Source: an uncultured Bacteroidota bacterium (GTDB lineage: Bacteria; Bacteroidota; Bacteroidia; Chitinophagales; Chitinophagaceae). From it: a DNA stretch of 64,000 bases. The notes beneath the pieces were generated by a model that saw only the letters and a list, made by a program, of their open reading frames with translations, was not told the origin of the DNA and made no database searches. This document shows, one piece after another, positions 9,660 to 17,172 of this stretch. The translations under genes and the position numbers were made by a program. Each line of letters starts with the position of its first letter. Positions within the stretch are counted from its first letter, which is position 1. The stretch is from positions 124,001-188,000 of the forward strand of contig CAJADG010000039.1 of the NCBI GenBank assembly GCA_903938445.1, given 5' to 3'.

Positions 9660-9770
9660 GTCTATTTGTTTAATGAATGGCAAAAATATCCTTAACTAAT
9701 TATTACAAAAGTTTTAACATATTATTACTATGTGATGTTATTATGAAGAAATTGTTAACCAATCTTCAAT

Positions 9771-9786
9771 TTAAGTAAAACTTAAG
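9771..9786. promoter_or_regulatory. 11-base spaced CTTAA direct repeat upstream of TonB receptor
   Basis: The + strand shows TTAAG at 9771 and 9782; on the receptor's coding strand this is CTTAA repeated with an 11-base step, 112-127 bases before the chosen ATG at 9659. The spacing and core resemble Pho boxes described for cyanobacteria (CTTAACCT repeats) and the array at 17087-17112 in this window. It lies in the 177-base gap between this receptor and the purple acid phosphatase-like gene. The DNA is AT-rich, so a chance match is possible. Confidence 0.3.
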
Positions 9787-9836
9787 CAAGATTTAGGCAA
9801 ACCAGGCTATGGAAAGAAAGCAAATGATACTGGATA

Positions 9837-11258
9837 TTATTTTACGATTTCAAATTCATCAACAACTTTACCCTCAGCTGTAATTTGTTGAAGTTTGAAT
9901 GAATTCCCATTTACTTTTACGTGTGATAAACTATGGGAAGTTGCAAAAAATTTAGTGGTGAATTTTTGCCAAGAATCAGGATCGTTTGTTTGTTCTGGAT
10001 TATATAAATCGGCTCCACCAGCTCCTGTAACTAAATATATGACGCCTTTAGGTTTCGTATTTTTAATGCCATCAAAAGCTTTATCTAAAGTCCATTTGCC
10101 ATTGACAACCCTGCCTCTTAAGGTTTTATTGTCTTTGCCACCAACTAATAGCGTTCCTTTACGATCTGGTACAAATGTTAAAGGAAATGACCTTTGATAA
10201 TTATGTACATGCCCTGTAAATACAACATCCACCTTTCCTTCTTCTAAAATTGGGGCTAATAATCGCATTTGTTGTTGCTCAAAATGCTCTCTTGAAGAAT
10301 TAAATCCAGGCTGATGATACATTACAAAACGCCATGTTGCATTAGCTGCATTTTTTAAATCTTGTTTTACCCAATCCAATAATTCTTTATTCGTCCAGTC
10401 AACATAGTTATCGGCATCAATAACTAACCAATGCGCATTGCCATAATCATATGAAAAATGATTCATTTTAGGATAAGCTTTACCAGCTCCATTTAAAAAT
10501 GCTTCTTTATTGCTTTCATTGGATTTAAAACTTGGATAAGCACCTGAAAAATCATTGATCGTTGGGCCATTTAAAGGTTGTGCCCAAAAATAATAATATG
10601 CTAAAGCGTCTGGATGTCTGTCTAAATCTGAATTGTCAACATCATGATTTCCTACAGCAGCTATAAATGGGATTTTACGCATTAATGGTGCACCATTATC
10701 GTTAGCGGTATCAGCATTGTATATTGGCCAAAACTTTTTTGCATATTCTGATATTAAACCATCATCATAAACAATATCTCCAGGAACGGCAACAAAATCA
10801 GGTTGTAAATTGTATGCGATATTTGCAAGTTTTTTTTGATCTTGTTTTTCAGCGCCAATATCACCAATAGCTATAAAACTATAGGTTTGTGTATTGGATT
10901 TGGGCGCAATTCCTTCTGCATTAAATACAATATTCTTATTTTGAATTACACGGTATTTAAAAGTTTCCCCTGCAACTAAGTTATTTAAATAAGCATGATA
11001 AACATTAAATGGGCTTGTTCCTTTTACTTTAATTTTTTGAGTAGCTGTAATATTGGATGGATTCCAAGTGGTACCATTATTTGAAATTTCTACCGCCCAT
11101 TTAGAACTCGTATCTGAACTGTGCCATAATAATTCTAATGTATTTGGTTTGCCATCATAACCAACTTGCAGGTATGGTTTTACTAAAAATGAGGACTGTG
11201 CATTTACACAAAATGGCAATAGAAGTAAAGCTACTAAACCTTTTAAATTAAAAGACAT
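9837..11258 (-). CDS. Purple-acid-phosphatase-like secreted phosphatase
   Basis: A 473-residue secreted protein with a signal peptide ending in CVNAQ (residue 21). An N-terminal fibronectin-III-like domain (about 22-120) precedes a metallophosphatase domain with all five purple acid phosphatase blocks: D133-x-G, GDIVY at 160-164 with the metal-coordinating tyrosine Y164, GNHD at 203-206, H315 in VMYH, and GHVH at 349-352. Such enzymes hydrolyse a wide range of phosphomonoesters and need no alkaline pH. It lies upstream of, and in the same direction as, the TonB receptor operon but is separated by 177 bases, so it is probably transcribed on its own. It is the third exported phosphatase within 9 kb. 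Confidence 0.88.
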   Translation of the reverse strand: MSFNLKGLVALLLLPFCVNAQSSFLVKPYLQVGYDGKPNTLELLWHSSDTSSKWAVEISNNGTTWNPSNITATQKIKVKGTSPFNVYHAYLNNLVAGETFKYRVIQNKNIVFNAEGIAPKSNTQTYSFIAIGDIGAEKQDQKKLANIAYNLQPDFVAVPGDIVYDDGLISEYAKKFWPIYNADTANDNGAPLMRKIPFIAAVGNHDVDNSDLDRHPDALAYYYFWAQPLNGPTINDFSGAYPSFKSNESNKEAFLNGAGKAYPKMNHFSYDYGNAHWLVIDADNYVDWTNKELLDWVKQDLKNAANATWRFVMYHQPGFNSSREHFEQQQMRLLAPILEEGKVDVVFTGHVHNYQRSFPLTFVPDRKGTLLVGGKDNKTLRGRVVNGKWTLDKAFDGIKNTKPKGVIYLVTGAGGADLYNPEQTNDPDSWQKFTTKFFATSHSLSHVKVNGNSFKLQQITAEGKVVDEFEIVK

Positions 11259-11307
11259 GGGACAAATTTTAAGTTTGAAAACAGAGCAGAAAAAAATTCA
11301 AGAAAAA

Positions 11308-11652
11308 TTATAACAAATGAAATAATAAAGGGTTTTTAGACCACTTATCTGTTTCAACAATCCAAGTACTTGTATGCTCTTTGATATTGCTTAAAATGTC
11401 CCAAGCAGCTTGCATATGTGACTTTTTCAAGGCAATATTTTTGTACTCTCTATTTTCAACAATCTTTCCTACTATTTCGCCATTTACTAGATAGGCTGTT
11501 TTATTAAATATTTTACCGATGATATGGTTTTTTTTACCAAAAAAACAATCCCCAATTAAAATACCATGGACATGTTCTTGTGTCAAATCCATTATCATCA
11601 TATTTTGAATATAAGCTACTGCTTCCCCTTTTTGATTAAGAATGGTGTACAT
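11308..11652 (-). CDS. Small protein of unknown function, possible 4-fold beta flower type
   Basis: The longest frame opens at 11688, but the ATG at 11652 gives 114 residues beginning MYTILNQKGEAVAYIQ and is the better start. The start overlaps the end of the glycosyltransferase gene by 17 bases, so the pair are translationally coupled. The sequence is built of repeated short units (N-x-K-G-E-A-V-A-Y, H-I-I-G-K-I-F-N, YLVNGEIVGKIVENREY) that recall proteins annotated as 4-fold beta flower, from memory only. No signal peptide, membrane segment or catalytic motif is visible. Function unknown; its position suggests a role linked to the glycosyltransferase and phosphoesterase upstream. Confidence 0.6.
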   Translation of the reverse strand: MYTILNQKGEAVAYIQNMMIMDLTQEHVHGILIGDCFFGKKNHIIGKIFNKTAYLVNGEIVGKIVENREYKNIALKKSHMQAAWDILSNIKEHTSTWIVETDKWSKNPLLFHLL

Positions 11653-12643
11653 GATTTTTTTTATTGTTTGTATTAATGAGTATATCAACGATATCCTCAG
11701 TACTGTGTTTAAGTTCTAATTTAATTGGTTTGCTATTTTCAACCCATTCTTTAAAATGAAGGCCAAAATAAGCATCTACTTTTTTTAATACCATTACGCC
11801 CATTTTTTCTAATGCTTTACCATTACATTCTTGTTCGTAGTGCTTAAGTATGGGAATACTTAATACTTTTTTATTCATATACATCGCCTCTGCTGGTGTC
11901 TCAAACCCTCCTGCAGTTATAATGCCATAGCATCTGATTAAGCTACTTGTAAATTGGCCATTCGCAATAGGAAAATAAGTAATATTTTGATTACAAACAA
12001 TTCGATCTACCTCTTTCGTGAAAACTTCAAAATGAAACTTTTTTTGTGCTAAAAAATGAGGTTCTAAATTGGCAATGGAGTATTGAGGTAAATAAACTGT
12101 GATATGACCATCATTAATTGGATTTGCGTCAATAATTTCCTTCTTAATGATAGGATTGTAAATATGTTGGTCATAATTATCAAAATGTAGACCAATATGC
12201 ATATCACTCTTTACGAATTTTTCTAAAATAAAGTTTCCTAAAGGATTTACCTTTTCAGGTCTTGGTGTTTTTTTACTTTGAAAACTTGCTTGATGACCAA
12301 AATGAACACAAGGAATTTTTTTCATTGAACAAGCTAAAGAAGTCACAAATTCAAAGTCATTGATAACTAAATCATATTTTTCAACGGGTAGTTCTTTTGC
12401 ATCTTTTACAACACTAAGCGAAAGGGAGCTTAAAATTTTATTATAATCAAGGCCTCCACTATGTTTATAAAATAAACTTAACCCCTTACTCTTGTACTTT
12501 ATAGGTAATTCCGATTTTAAATGCGTATTGGAGCCACTTAAGAAAAAATCAACTTCTCCATATTTTTTTAAATAAGGATATAATTCTACAGCCCTGCTAA
12601 TATGGCCGTTACCTGTACCTTGAATGGCGTAAAATATCTTCAT
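11636..12643 (-). CDS. Glycosyltransferase, MurG/UGT-like (GT-B fold)
   Basis: A 335-residue cytosolic protein beginning MKIFYAIQGTGNGHISRA, the glycine/histidine N-terminal loop of GT-B glycosyltransferases of the MurG/MGDG-synthase-like group. The C-terminal half holds the donor-binding stretch GIITAGGFETPAEAMYMNKK. It is separated by five bases from the upstream phosphoesterase and overlaps the downstream small gene, so the three form one operon. With a PlcP-like phosphoesterase as operon partner, a plausible reaction is transfer of a sugar to diacylglycerol to make a phosphorus-free glycolipid. This is inference; lipid A or other glycan substrates are not excluded. Confidence 0.78.
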   Translation of the reverse strand: MKIFYAIQGTGNGHISRAVELYPYLKKYGEVDFFLSGSNTHLKSELPIKYKSKGLSLFYKHSGGLDYNKILSSLSLSVVKDAKELPVEKYDLVINDFEFVTSLACSMKKIPCVHFGHQASFQSKKTPRPEKVNPLGNFILEKFVKSDMHIGLHFDNYDQHIYNPIIKKEIIDANPINDGHITVYLPQYSIANLEPHFLAQKKFHFEVFTKEVDRIVCNQNITYFPIANGQFTSSLIRCYGIITAGGFETPAEAMYMNKKVLSIPILKHYEQECNGKALEKMGVMVLKKVDAYFGLHFKEWVENSKPIKLELKHSTEDIVDILINTNNKKNHVHHS

Positions 12644-12648
12644 AAATT

Positions 12649-13491
12649 CTATAATGAAACTTGAAATGCAACTTCACTAGTCATCACATTTAATTCAGTA
12701 TTCAAATGAACGATTTTGATTTTTTCTGAAGGTACATGTTCAAATTGCTTAGGATCATAATGATATAAATGCCATTGGTTATCATAATACTCTAATGAAG
12801 TAGAATTTTCAATCCAGTCACCGCTATTTAAATAAGTTACAGATCCTTTTTCAGTAGTCACTACTCTTTGTTGTGGTTGGTGAATATGGCCACAGATAAC
12901 ATATTGATACCCATTTTCAATAGCTAATTCAGCAGCTGTTTGTTCAAAATTACCAATCCATGAAACTGCTTGTTTCACCCCATTTTTTACCTTCTTACTA
13001 AAGCTCATTTTATCTCTACCCATTAATCTTGAAACCCAGTTAAATAAACTATTTAGTATAATTAAAAGGTCATATCCATAACCTCCTAATTTAGCCAATA
13101 TCTTTGCACTTCCTTTGGTAGTTCTATCAAATACATCCCCATGGAATACCCAGTTTTTCTCGCCATTTACTTCAAAAACAATTTTATCCGTTAATTGGAT
13201 ATTACCCATTTCAAAATCGGCATACTTTCTTAAAGCTTCGTCATGATTGCCTGTGATATAAACCACTTTTGTACCCTTGCTGGCAATATTGAAAATTTCT
13301 TTGATAACGGCCATATGGCTAGCAGGAAAAAATCTTTTACTAAACTGCCAGATATCTATGATATCGCCATTTAATATTAAAGTCTTTGGCTGAATGCTTC
13401 TTAAATAATTTAGCACTTCCTTAGCTTGGCAACCAAATGTGCCTAAATGAACATCGCTTATAACGCAAACATCAATTTTACGTTTTTCCAT
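12649..13491 (-). CDS. LpxH/PlcP-like metallophosphoesterase
   Basis: A 280-residue cytosolic calcineurin-like enzyme, usually annotated as UDP-2,3-diacylglucosamine diphosphatase. Metal blocks: D13-x-H15 in SDVHLG, GD 42-43, GNHD 81-84, H117 in FHGD, GHIH 201-204. The stretches SDVHLGTFGCQAKEVLNYL, ITGNHDEALRKY, LNSLFNWVSR and LNSGDWIENSTSLEY match what I recall of the PlcP branch (intracellular phospholipase C of phosphate-starved bacteria) better than classical LpxH. It heads an operon with the glycosyltransferase 11636-12643 and lies divergently from ppk1, with a 135-base shared promoter region. PlcP with a glycosyltransferase is the known phosphate-sparing lipid-renovation pair. Which function applies here is not settled by sequence alone. 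Confidence 0.82.
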   Translation of the reverse strand: MEKRKIDVCVISDVHLGTFGCQAKEVLNYLRSIQPKTLILNGDIIDIWQFSKRFFPASHMAVIKEIFNIASKGTKVVYITGNHDEALRKYADFEMGNIQLTDKIVFEVNGEKNWVFHGDVFDRTTKGSAKILAKLGGYGYDLLIILNSLFNWVSRLMGRDKMSFSKKVKNGVKQAVSWIGNFEQTAAELAIENGYQYVICGHIHQPQQRVVTTEKGSVTYLNSGDWIENSTSLEYYDNQWHLYHYDPKQFEHVPSEKIKIVHLNTELNVMTSEVAFQVSL

Positions 13492-13626
13492 GGGTATTAG
13501 TTTGTGTAAAATACGCGCTTGTATGTGACCTTATTATTTACTAATTATTAATTAATTATTAAGTTATTTGTAACTTGTAGTATCAAATATCAGTATTGAT
13601 AAATTCGTGCTGAAATTGAACACTTT

Positions 13627-15690
13627 ATGAAAGATAGATATATTGCAAGGGATATAAGTTGGTTGAGTTTTAATGGTCGTGTATTACAAGAAGCCAATGA
13701 CCCAACAGTGCCTTTGAGCGAAAGAGTACGATTTTTAGGGATTTTCTCCAATAATTTGGATGAATTTTTTAGGGTTCGTGTGGCTACCTTAAAAAGGATG
13801 ACCGAGTTCACCAATAAAAAAGGTCATATTCAAAACATAGATTTAATTGAAAGCCCTCAATTAGTATTAGATCAAATACAAACTATTGTTTTAAAACAAC
13901 AAAATGAATTCAATAGAATTTGGCAAAATATAAACAAGGAACTTAAGGCAAATAAAGTTTTTTTAGTAGACGAACGTAAACTTACTATTGAACAAAAAAA
14001 CTTTGTTAAACAATACTTTGATGAAGTCGTACGTCCTTATATCATTCCTTTAATGATTGAGAATGTTCCTGAATTGCCTTACTTAAGAGATAAAAGTTTG
14101 TATTTGGCTATTGTGATGAGTAACAAGAGCAGTGCCTACAATCAAAAGTTTTCATTGATCGAGATTCCATCACGTTCGGTGGGTCGTTTTATTCAATTGC
14201 CCTCAAAGCCAGGCACAGCCAACATTATGTTGATTGAGGATGTTATTAGATACAACCTTCCAATCATTTTTTCTCACTTCAAGTTTAATAAATTTGAAGC
14301 ACATGTATTTAAAATTACCAAGGATGCCGAAATTGATTTAGATCAAGAAGTGGGCATGAACTTTATAGATAAAATTTCGAAGGGAATTAAAAATAGAAGA
14401 AAGGGGAAGCCAGTTCGATTTGTTTACGAAAAAGAAATGAACGCTGAGATTTTAGAATTTTTAATTCAAAAATTAAAGCTGTCTCGCAAAAGCAGTATTA
14501 TACCAGGTGGGCATATTCATAATTTTAGACATTTTATGGATTTTCCTAATGTAATTCCTGTTAAAGCAAATCGTCCTACTCCATTAATCCATCCAGCATT
14601 CAAGAAAAAAGATTTAGTTTCTGATATTGTCTTGAAAAAAGATGTGATGCTGCATTTCCCCTACCATACTTATGATCCCATCATTGATATGTTAAGAGAA
14701 GCGGCGATGGATGATATGGTAACTAGTATCAAAATAACTGCCTATCGTCTTGCAAGCAACTCTAAGGTGATCAACGCCTTAATTAATGCTGCCCGTAACG
14801 GTAAAAATGTAACTGTATTTTTAGAATTAAAAGCAAGATTTGACGAGGAAGCCAATTTAGAATGGAAAACCATTATGGAGGAAGAGGGCATTAATGTATT
14901 GGTAGGGGTTCCTAATAAAAAAGTACATGCTAAGTTGTGTATTATCCAAAAAAAGATTGGCCTAAAGCAAGTTAAATATGGCTTTATAAGCACAGGTAAT
15001 TTAAACGAGAAAACAGCTAAGGTTTATGCTGACCATTGTTTACTGACCTCATCTACAACTATTATGAATGAGGCAACCAAGATATTTGCTTACTTGGAAA
15101 ACTGGCAACAGGGTGACAAGCCTATCGCAAAAATGAGGAATTTGCTTATCTCACCAATTAATATGCGTAATTCAATTATTGAATTTATCAATAATGAAAT
15201 TGCAAATGCGAAGAAGGGAAAAAAAGCATCCATCATCATCAAATTAAATTCAATTACTGATATTACATTAATTGAACATTTATATAAGGCAGTTAAAGAA
15301 AATGTGGAAGTGCATTTGATTATTAGGGGTATCACAACCTTAAAAGTGAATGACCAAAAAGCAAATGCAAAACTAAATGCCATTAGTATTGTTGACCAAT
15401 ATTTAGAGCATGCGAGAGTAATGATATTCCATAATAATGGAAATGAAAAAGTATATATATCTAGTGCCGATTGGATGGTAAGAAACTTAGATCACCGAAT
15501 TGAAGTGGCAGTTCCAATTAATGATGTAGCCATTAAAAAAGAATTGATTGATATCATAAAAATTCAATTAAAAGACAATCAAAAAGCAAGAGTACTTGAT
15601 TCCGATTTAATGAATAAATATGTACCTTTGGTGGGTAGAAAATTCAAATCTCAAGAAGAGACTTACCTGTACCTAAAAAGGAAAAAATAA
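13627..15690 (+). CDS. ppk1: Polyphosphate kinase 1
   Basis: At 687 residues this has the full length of PPK1, which reversibly polymerises the gamma-phosphate of ATP into polyphosphate at the inner membrane. The N-domain begins DRYIARDISWLSFNGRVLQE and continues FLGIFSNNLDEFFRVRVA. The two phospholipase-D-like C-domains include the autophosphorylated histidine region VHAKLC with H434-x-K436, followed by YGFISTGNLN, and end with NLDHRIEVAVPI. The ATG at 13627 gives the canonical start. It is followed after four bases by the exopolyphosphatase-like gene, so synthesis and degradation are one operon. It is divergent from the PlcP-like operon. Confidence 0.96.
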   Translation: MKDRYIARDISWLSFNGRVLQEANDPTVPLSERVRFLGIFSNNLDEFFRVRVATLKRMTEFTNKKGHIQNIDLIESPQLVLDQIQTIVLKQQNEFNRIWQNINKELKANKVFLVDERKLTIEQKNFVKQYFDEVVRPYIIPLMIENVPELPYLRDKSLYLAIVMSNKSSAYNQKFSLIEIPSRSVGRFIQLPSKPGTANIMLIEDVIRYNLPIIFSHFKFNKFEAHVFKITKDAEIDLDQEVGMNFIDKISKGIKNRRKGKPVRFVYEKEMNAEILEFLIQKLKLSRKSSIIPGGHIHNFRHFMDFPNVIPVKANRPTPLIHPAFKKKDLVSDIVLKKDVMLHFPYHTYDPIIDMLREAAMDDMVTSIKITAYRLASNSKVINALINAARNGKNVTVFLELKARFDEEANLEWKTIMEEEGINVLVGVPNKKVHAKLCIIQKKIGLKQVKYGFISTGNLNEKTAKVYADHCLLTSSTTIMNEATKIFAYLENWQQGDKPIAKMRNLLISPINMRNSIIEFINNEIANAKKGKKASIIIKLNSITDITLIEHLYKAVKENVEVHLIIRGITTLKVNDQKANAKLNAISIVDQYLEHARVMIFHNNGNEKVYISSADWMVRNLDHRIEVAVPINDVAIKKELIDIIKIQLKDNQKARVLDSDLMNKYVPLVGRKFKSQEETYLYLKRKK

Positions 15691-15694
15691 TACA

Positions 15695-16576
15695 TTGATA
15701 CTCGCAGCCATTGATATAGGAAGTAACGCAGCAAGACTACTCATTTCGGAGGTCATTAAGAAAGGTAAGGAGGTTGAATTCAATAGACTTAATATTGTTC
15801 GTATCCCTTTGCAATTAGGATTTGATGTATTTGAGAAAGGTTTTATTGGAAGTAGAAAAAAGAGAATGCTCATTGACACCATCAAAGCCTACAAGCAATT
15901 GATGAAAGTGTATGAAGTAGAACATTATATGGCCTGCGCTACCAGTGCGATGCGTGACGCGCAAAATAGCAAAGAAATAATAAAAGAAATTGAGGCTGAA
16001 ACCAATATTGAAATTGAAATCATTTCTGGTGAACTAGAAGCTGAAATTATTTACGAAAATCATATTGCAGAATTATTAGATAAGGATCATAGCTACTTGT
16101 ATATGGATGTGGGTGGTGGTAGTACCGAGCTTACATTATATCATAACAATGAATTGGTACTTCAAAAATCCATAAATATAGGAACTGTACGACTTTTAAC
16201 AGATAAGGTTAAAGATGATACCTGGGAGGAGTTAAAAGAAACCTGCAAAGGAATTGCAAAAAAATACGATCATATTACCGGCATTGGTTCTGGAGGAAAT
16301 ATCAATAAAATATTTTCATTATTAAGGTCCAAGGATGACAAATACCTTCAAGTGGACGCTGTAAAAGAAATGCATAAGGAAATGCAGCAATTGAATATTG
16401 ATCAAAGAATGAAAAAGTACAATATTAAGAAGGATCGCGCCGAAGTTATTTTGCCTGCCTTGTTAATTTATACCAATATATTTAAGTGGTGCAATGTAGA
16501 TCAGGTTTTAGTGCCTAAAATTGGGCTTGCAGACGGTTTAATACAACATTTATACGAACAAGTAATTCATGAATAA
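15695..16576 (+). CDS. ppx: Ppx/GppA-family phosphatase, short form (TTG start)
   Basis: A 293-residue protein of the exopolyphosphatase/guanosine-pentaphosphatase family. It has only the two ASKHA-fold domains and lacks the C-terminal HD-like domain of E. coli Ppx. Motifs: AAIDIGSNAARLLISEV (4-20), MDVGGGSTELTLYH in the middle, and GIGSGGNINKIFSL. The start codon is TTG at 15695, four bases after the ppk1 stop; the next residues MILAAIDIGSN match the family's usual N-terminus, so this start is favoured. It should hydrolyse terminal phosphates of polyphosphate and/or pppGpp. Tight coupling to ppk1 favours polyphosphate. Confidence 0.9.
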   Translation: MILAAIDIGSNAARLLISEVIKKGKEVEFNRLNIVRIPLQLGFDVFEKGFIGSRKKRMLIDTIKAYKQLMKVYEVEHYMACATSAMRDAQNSKEIIKEIEAETNIEIEIISGELEAEIIYENHIAELLDKDHSYLYMDVGGGSTELTLYHNNELVLQKSINIGTVRLLTDKVKDDTWEELKETCKGIAKKYDHITGIGSGGNINKIFSLLRSKDDKYLQVDAVKEMHKEMQQLNIDQRMKKYNIKKDRAEVILPALLIYTNIFKWCNVDQVLVPKIGLADGLIQHLYEQVIHE

Positions 16577-16582
16577 TAAAAG

Positions 16583-17032
16583 CTAATAAATGCTTTTGTG
16601 ATATTGTTTTTTCTGAATTTTAAATCCTTTACTGATATAAAAATTTTGATTTAAAGTGGAATTGATATTGCAATTCACTTTTAATTTATAGTACCCATTA
16701 TTTTTTGCCTTCTCCACAAATTCGCTAAATAAAAAATCGGCTGCTTTTAATTTTCTGTATTTAGATGCAATGAATAATTCTTGTATTTCTAATAAAGGGA
16801 AAGGATCCGACAATGTTTGATATCCTTGTGCGATAATAAAACCAACCGATTTTTTATCGACTTCTAATAATAATAAAATACTGGTTTTATCTTTTACCTT
16901 TTTCTTATACTGATCGTTGAATTTATGAATGTCAAGTGTTGAATCTATTTGCGTATTGATAGATTCTAAAAAATACATTACGTCCTTTAGTTCGGCCTTT
17001 CTGCTAGTATAGTTGGGCTGTAAACTTGACAT
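16583..17032 (-). CDS. GNAT-family N-acetyltransferase, PhnO-like paralogue
   Basis: A 149-residue GNAT convergent with ppx (six bases between stops). It shares with the PhnO-like protein at 1915-2358 the core EIQELFI (in PLLEIQELFIASKYR) and the C-terminal layout NFYISKGFKIQKKQYHKS, but its acetyl-CoA loop is degenerate (SKYRKLKAADFL instead of R-x-x-G-x-G). It may act on an aminophosphonate or polyamine, or have drifted to another amine; specificity cannot be read. A three-copy CTTAA array (17087-17112) lies 55-80 bases upstream of its ATG. Confidence 0.7.
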   Translation of the reverse strand: MSSLQPNYTSRKAELKDVMYFLESINTQIDSTLDIHKFNDQYKKKVKDKTSILLLLEVDKKSVGFIIAQGYQTLSDPFPLLEIQELFIASKYRKLKAADFLFSEFVEKAKNNGYYKLKVNCNINSTLNQNFYISKGFKIQKKQYHKSIY

Positions 17033-17086
17033 ATTTTAATTAAAACTTTAGAATTCAAAATTCTAACATTTACAGGCAATTAACCT

Positions 17087-17112
17087 TTAAGTAACATTAA
17101 GTAATTGTTAAG
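17087..17112. promoter_or_regulatory. Three-copy CTTAA direct-repeat array upstream of GNAT gene
   Basis: TTAAG on the + strand occurs at 17087, 17097 and 17108, that is CTTAA three times with steps of 11 and 10 bases on the coding strand of the GNAT gene. It sits between the terminator at 17124-17149 and that gene's ATG at 17032. The repeat step of one helical turn is characteristic of OmpR/PhoB-family binding sites, and CTTAA is the core of the cyanobacterial Pho box. Assignment to phosphate control is inference. Confidence 0.35.
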
Positions 17113-17123
17113 TAGTATAAACG

Positions 17124-17149
17124 AAAAGGCCTCCAATTGGAGGCCTTTT
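17124..17149 (-). terminator. Rho-independent terminator after Oar-like receptor
   Basis: AAAAGGCCTCCAA and TTGGAGGCCTTTT form a perfect 13-base-pair inverted repeat with almost no spacer. On the minus strand it ends in a T run and lies 24-49 bases after the stop of the receptor gene ending at 17173. It insulates that gene from the GNAT at 16583-17032. Confidence 0.85.
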
Positions 17150-17172
17150 CTATAGAAATTTTAGTTTGAAAA

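Noticed and set aside
12649-13491. Naming this gene lpxH
   Set aside because: The protein resembles the PlcP branch at least as much as LpxH, and its operon context does not settle it, so no symbol is given.
13500-13626. TTAA-containing repeats with 11-base step in front of ppk1
   Set aside because: The stretch is nearly pure A/T, so TTAA-like words recur by chance. It lacks the clear cores seen at 17087-17112 and 20492-20553.
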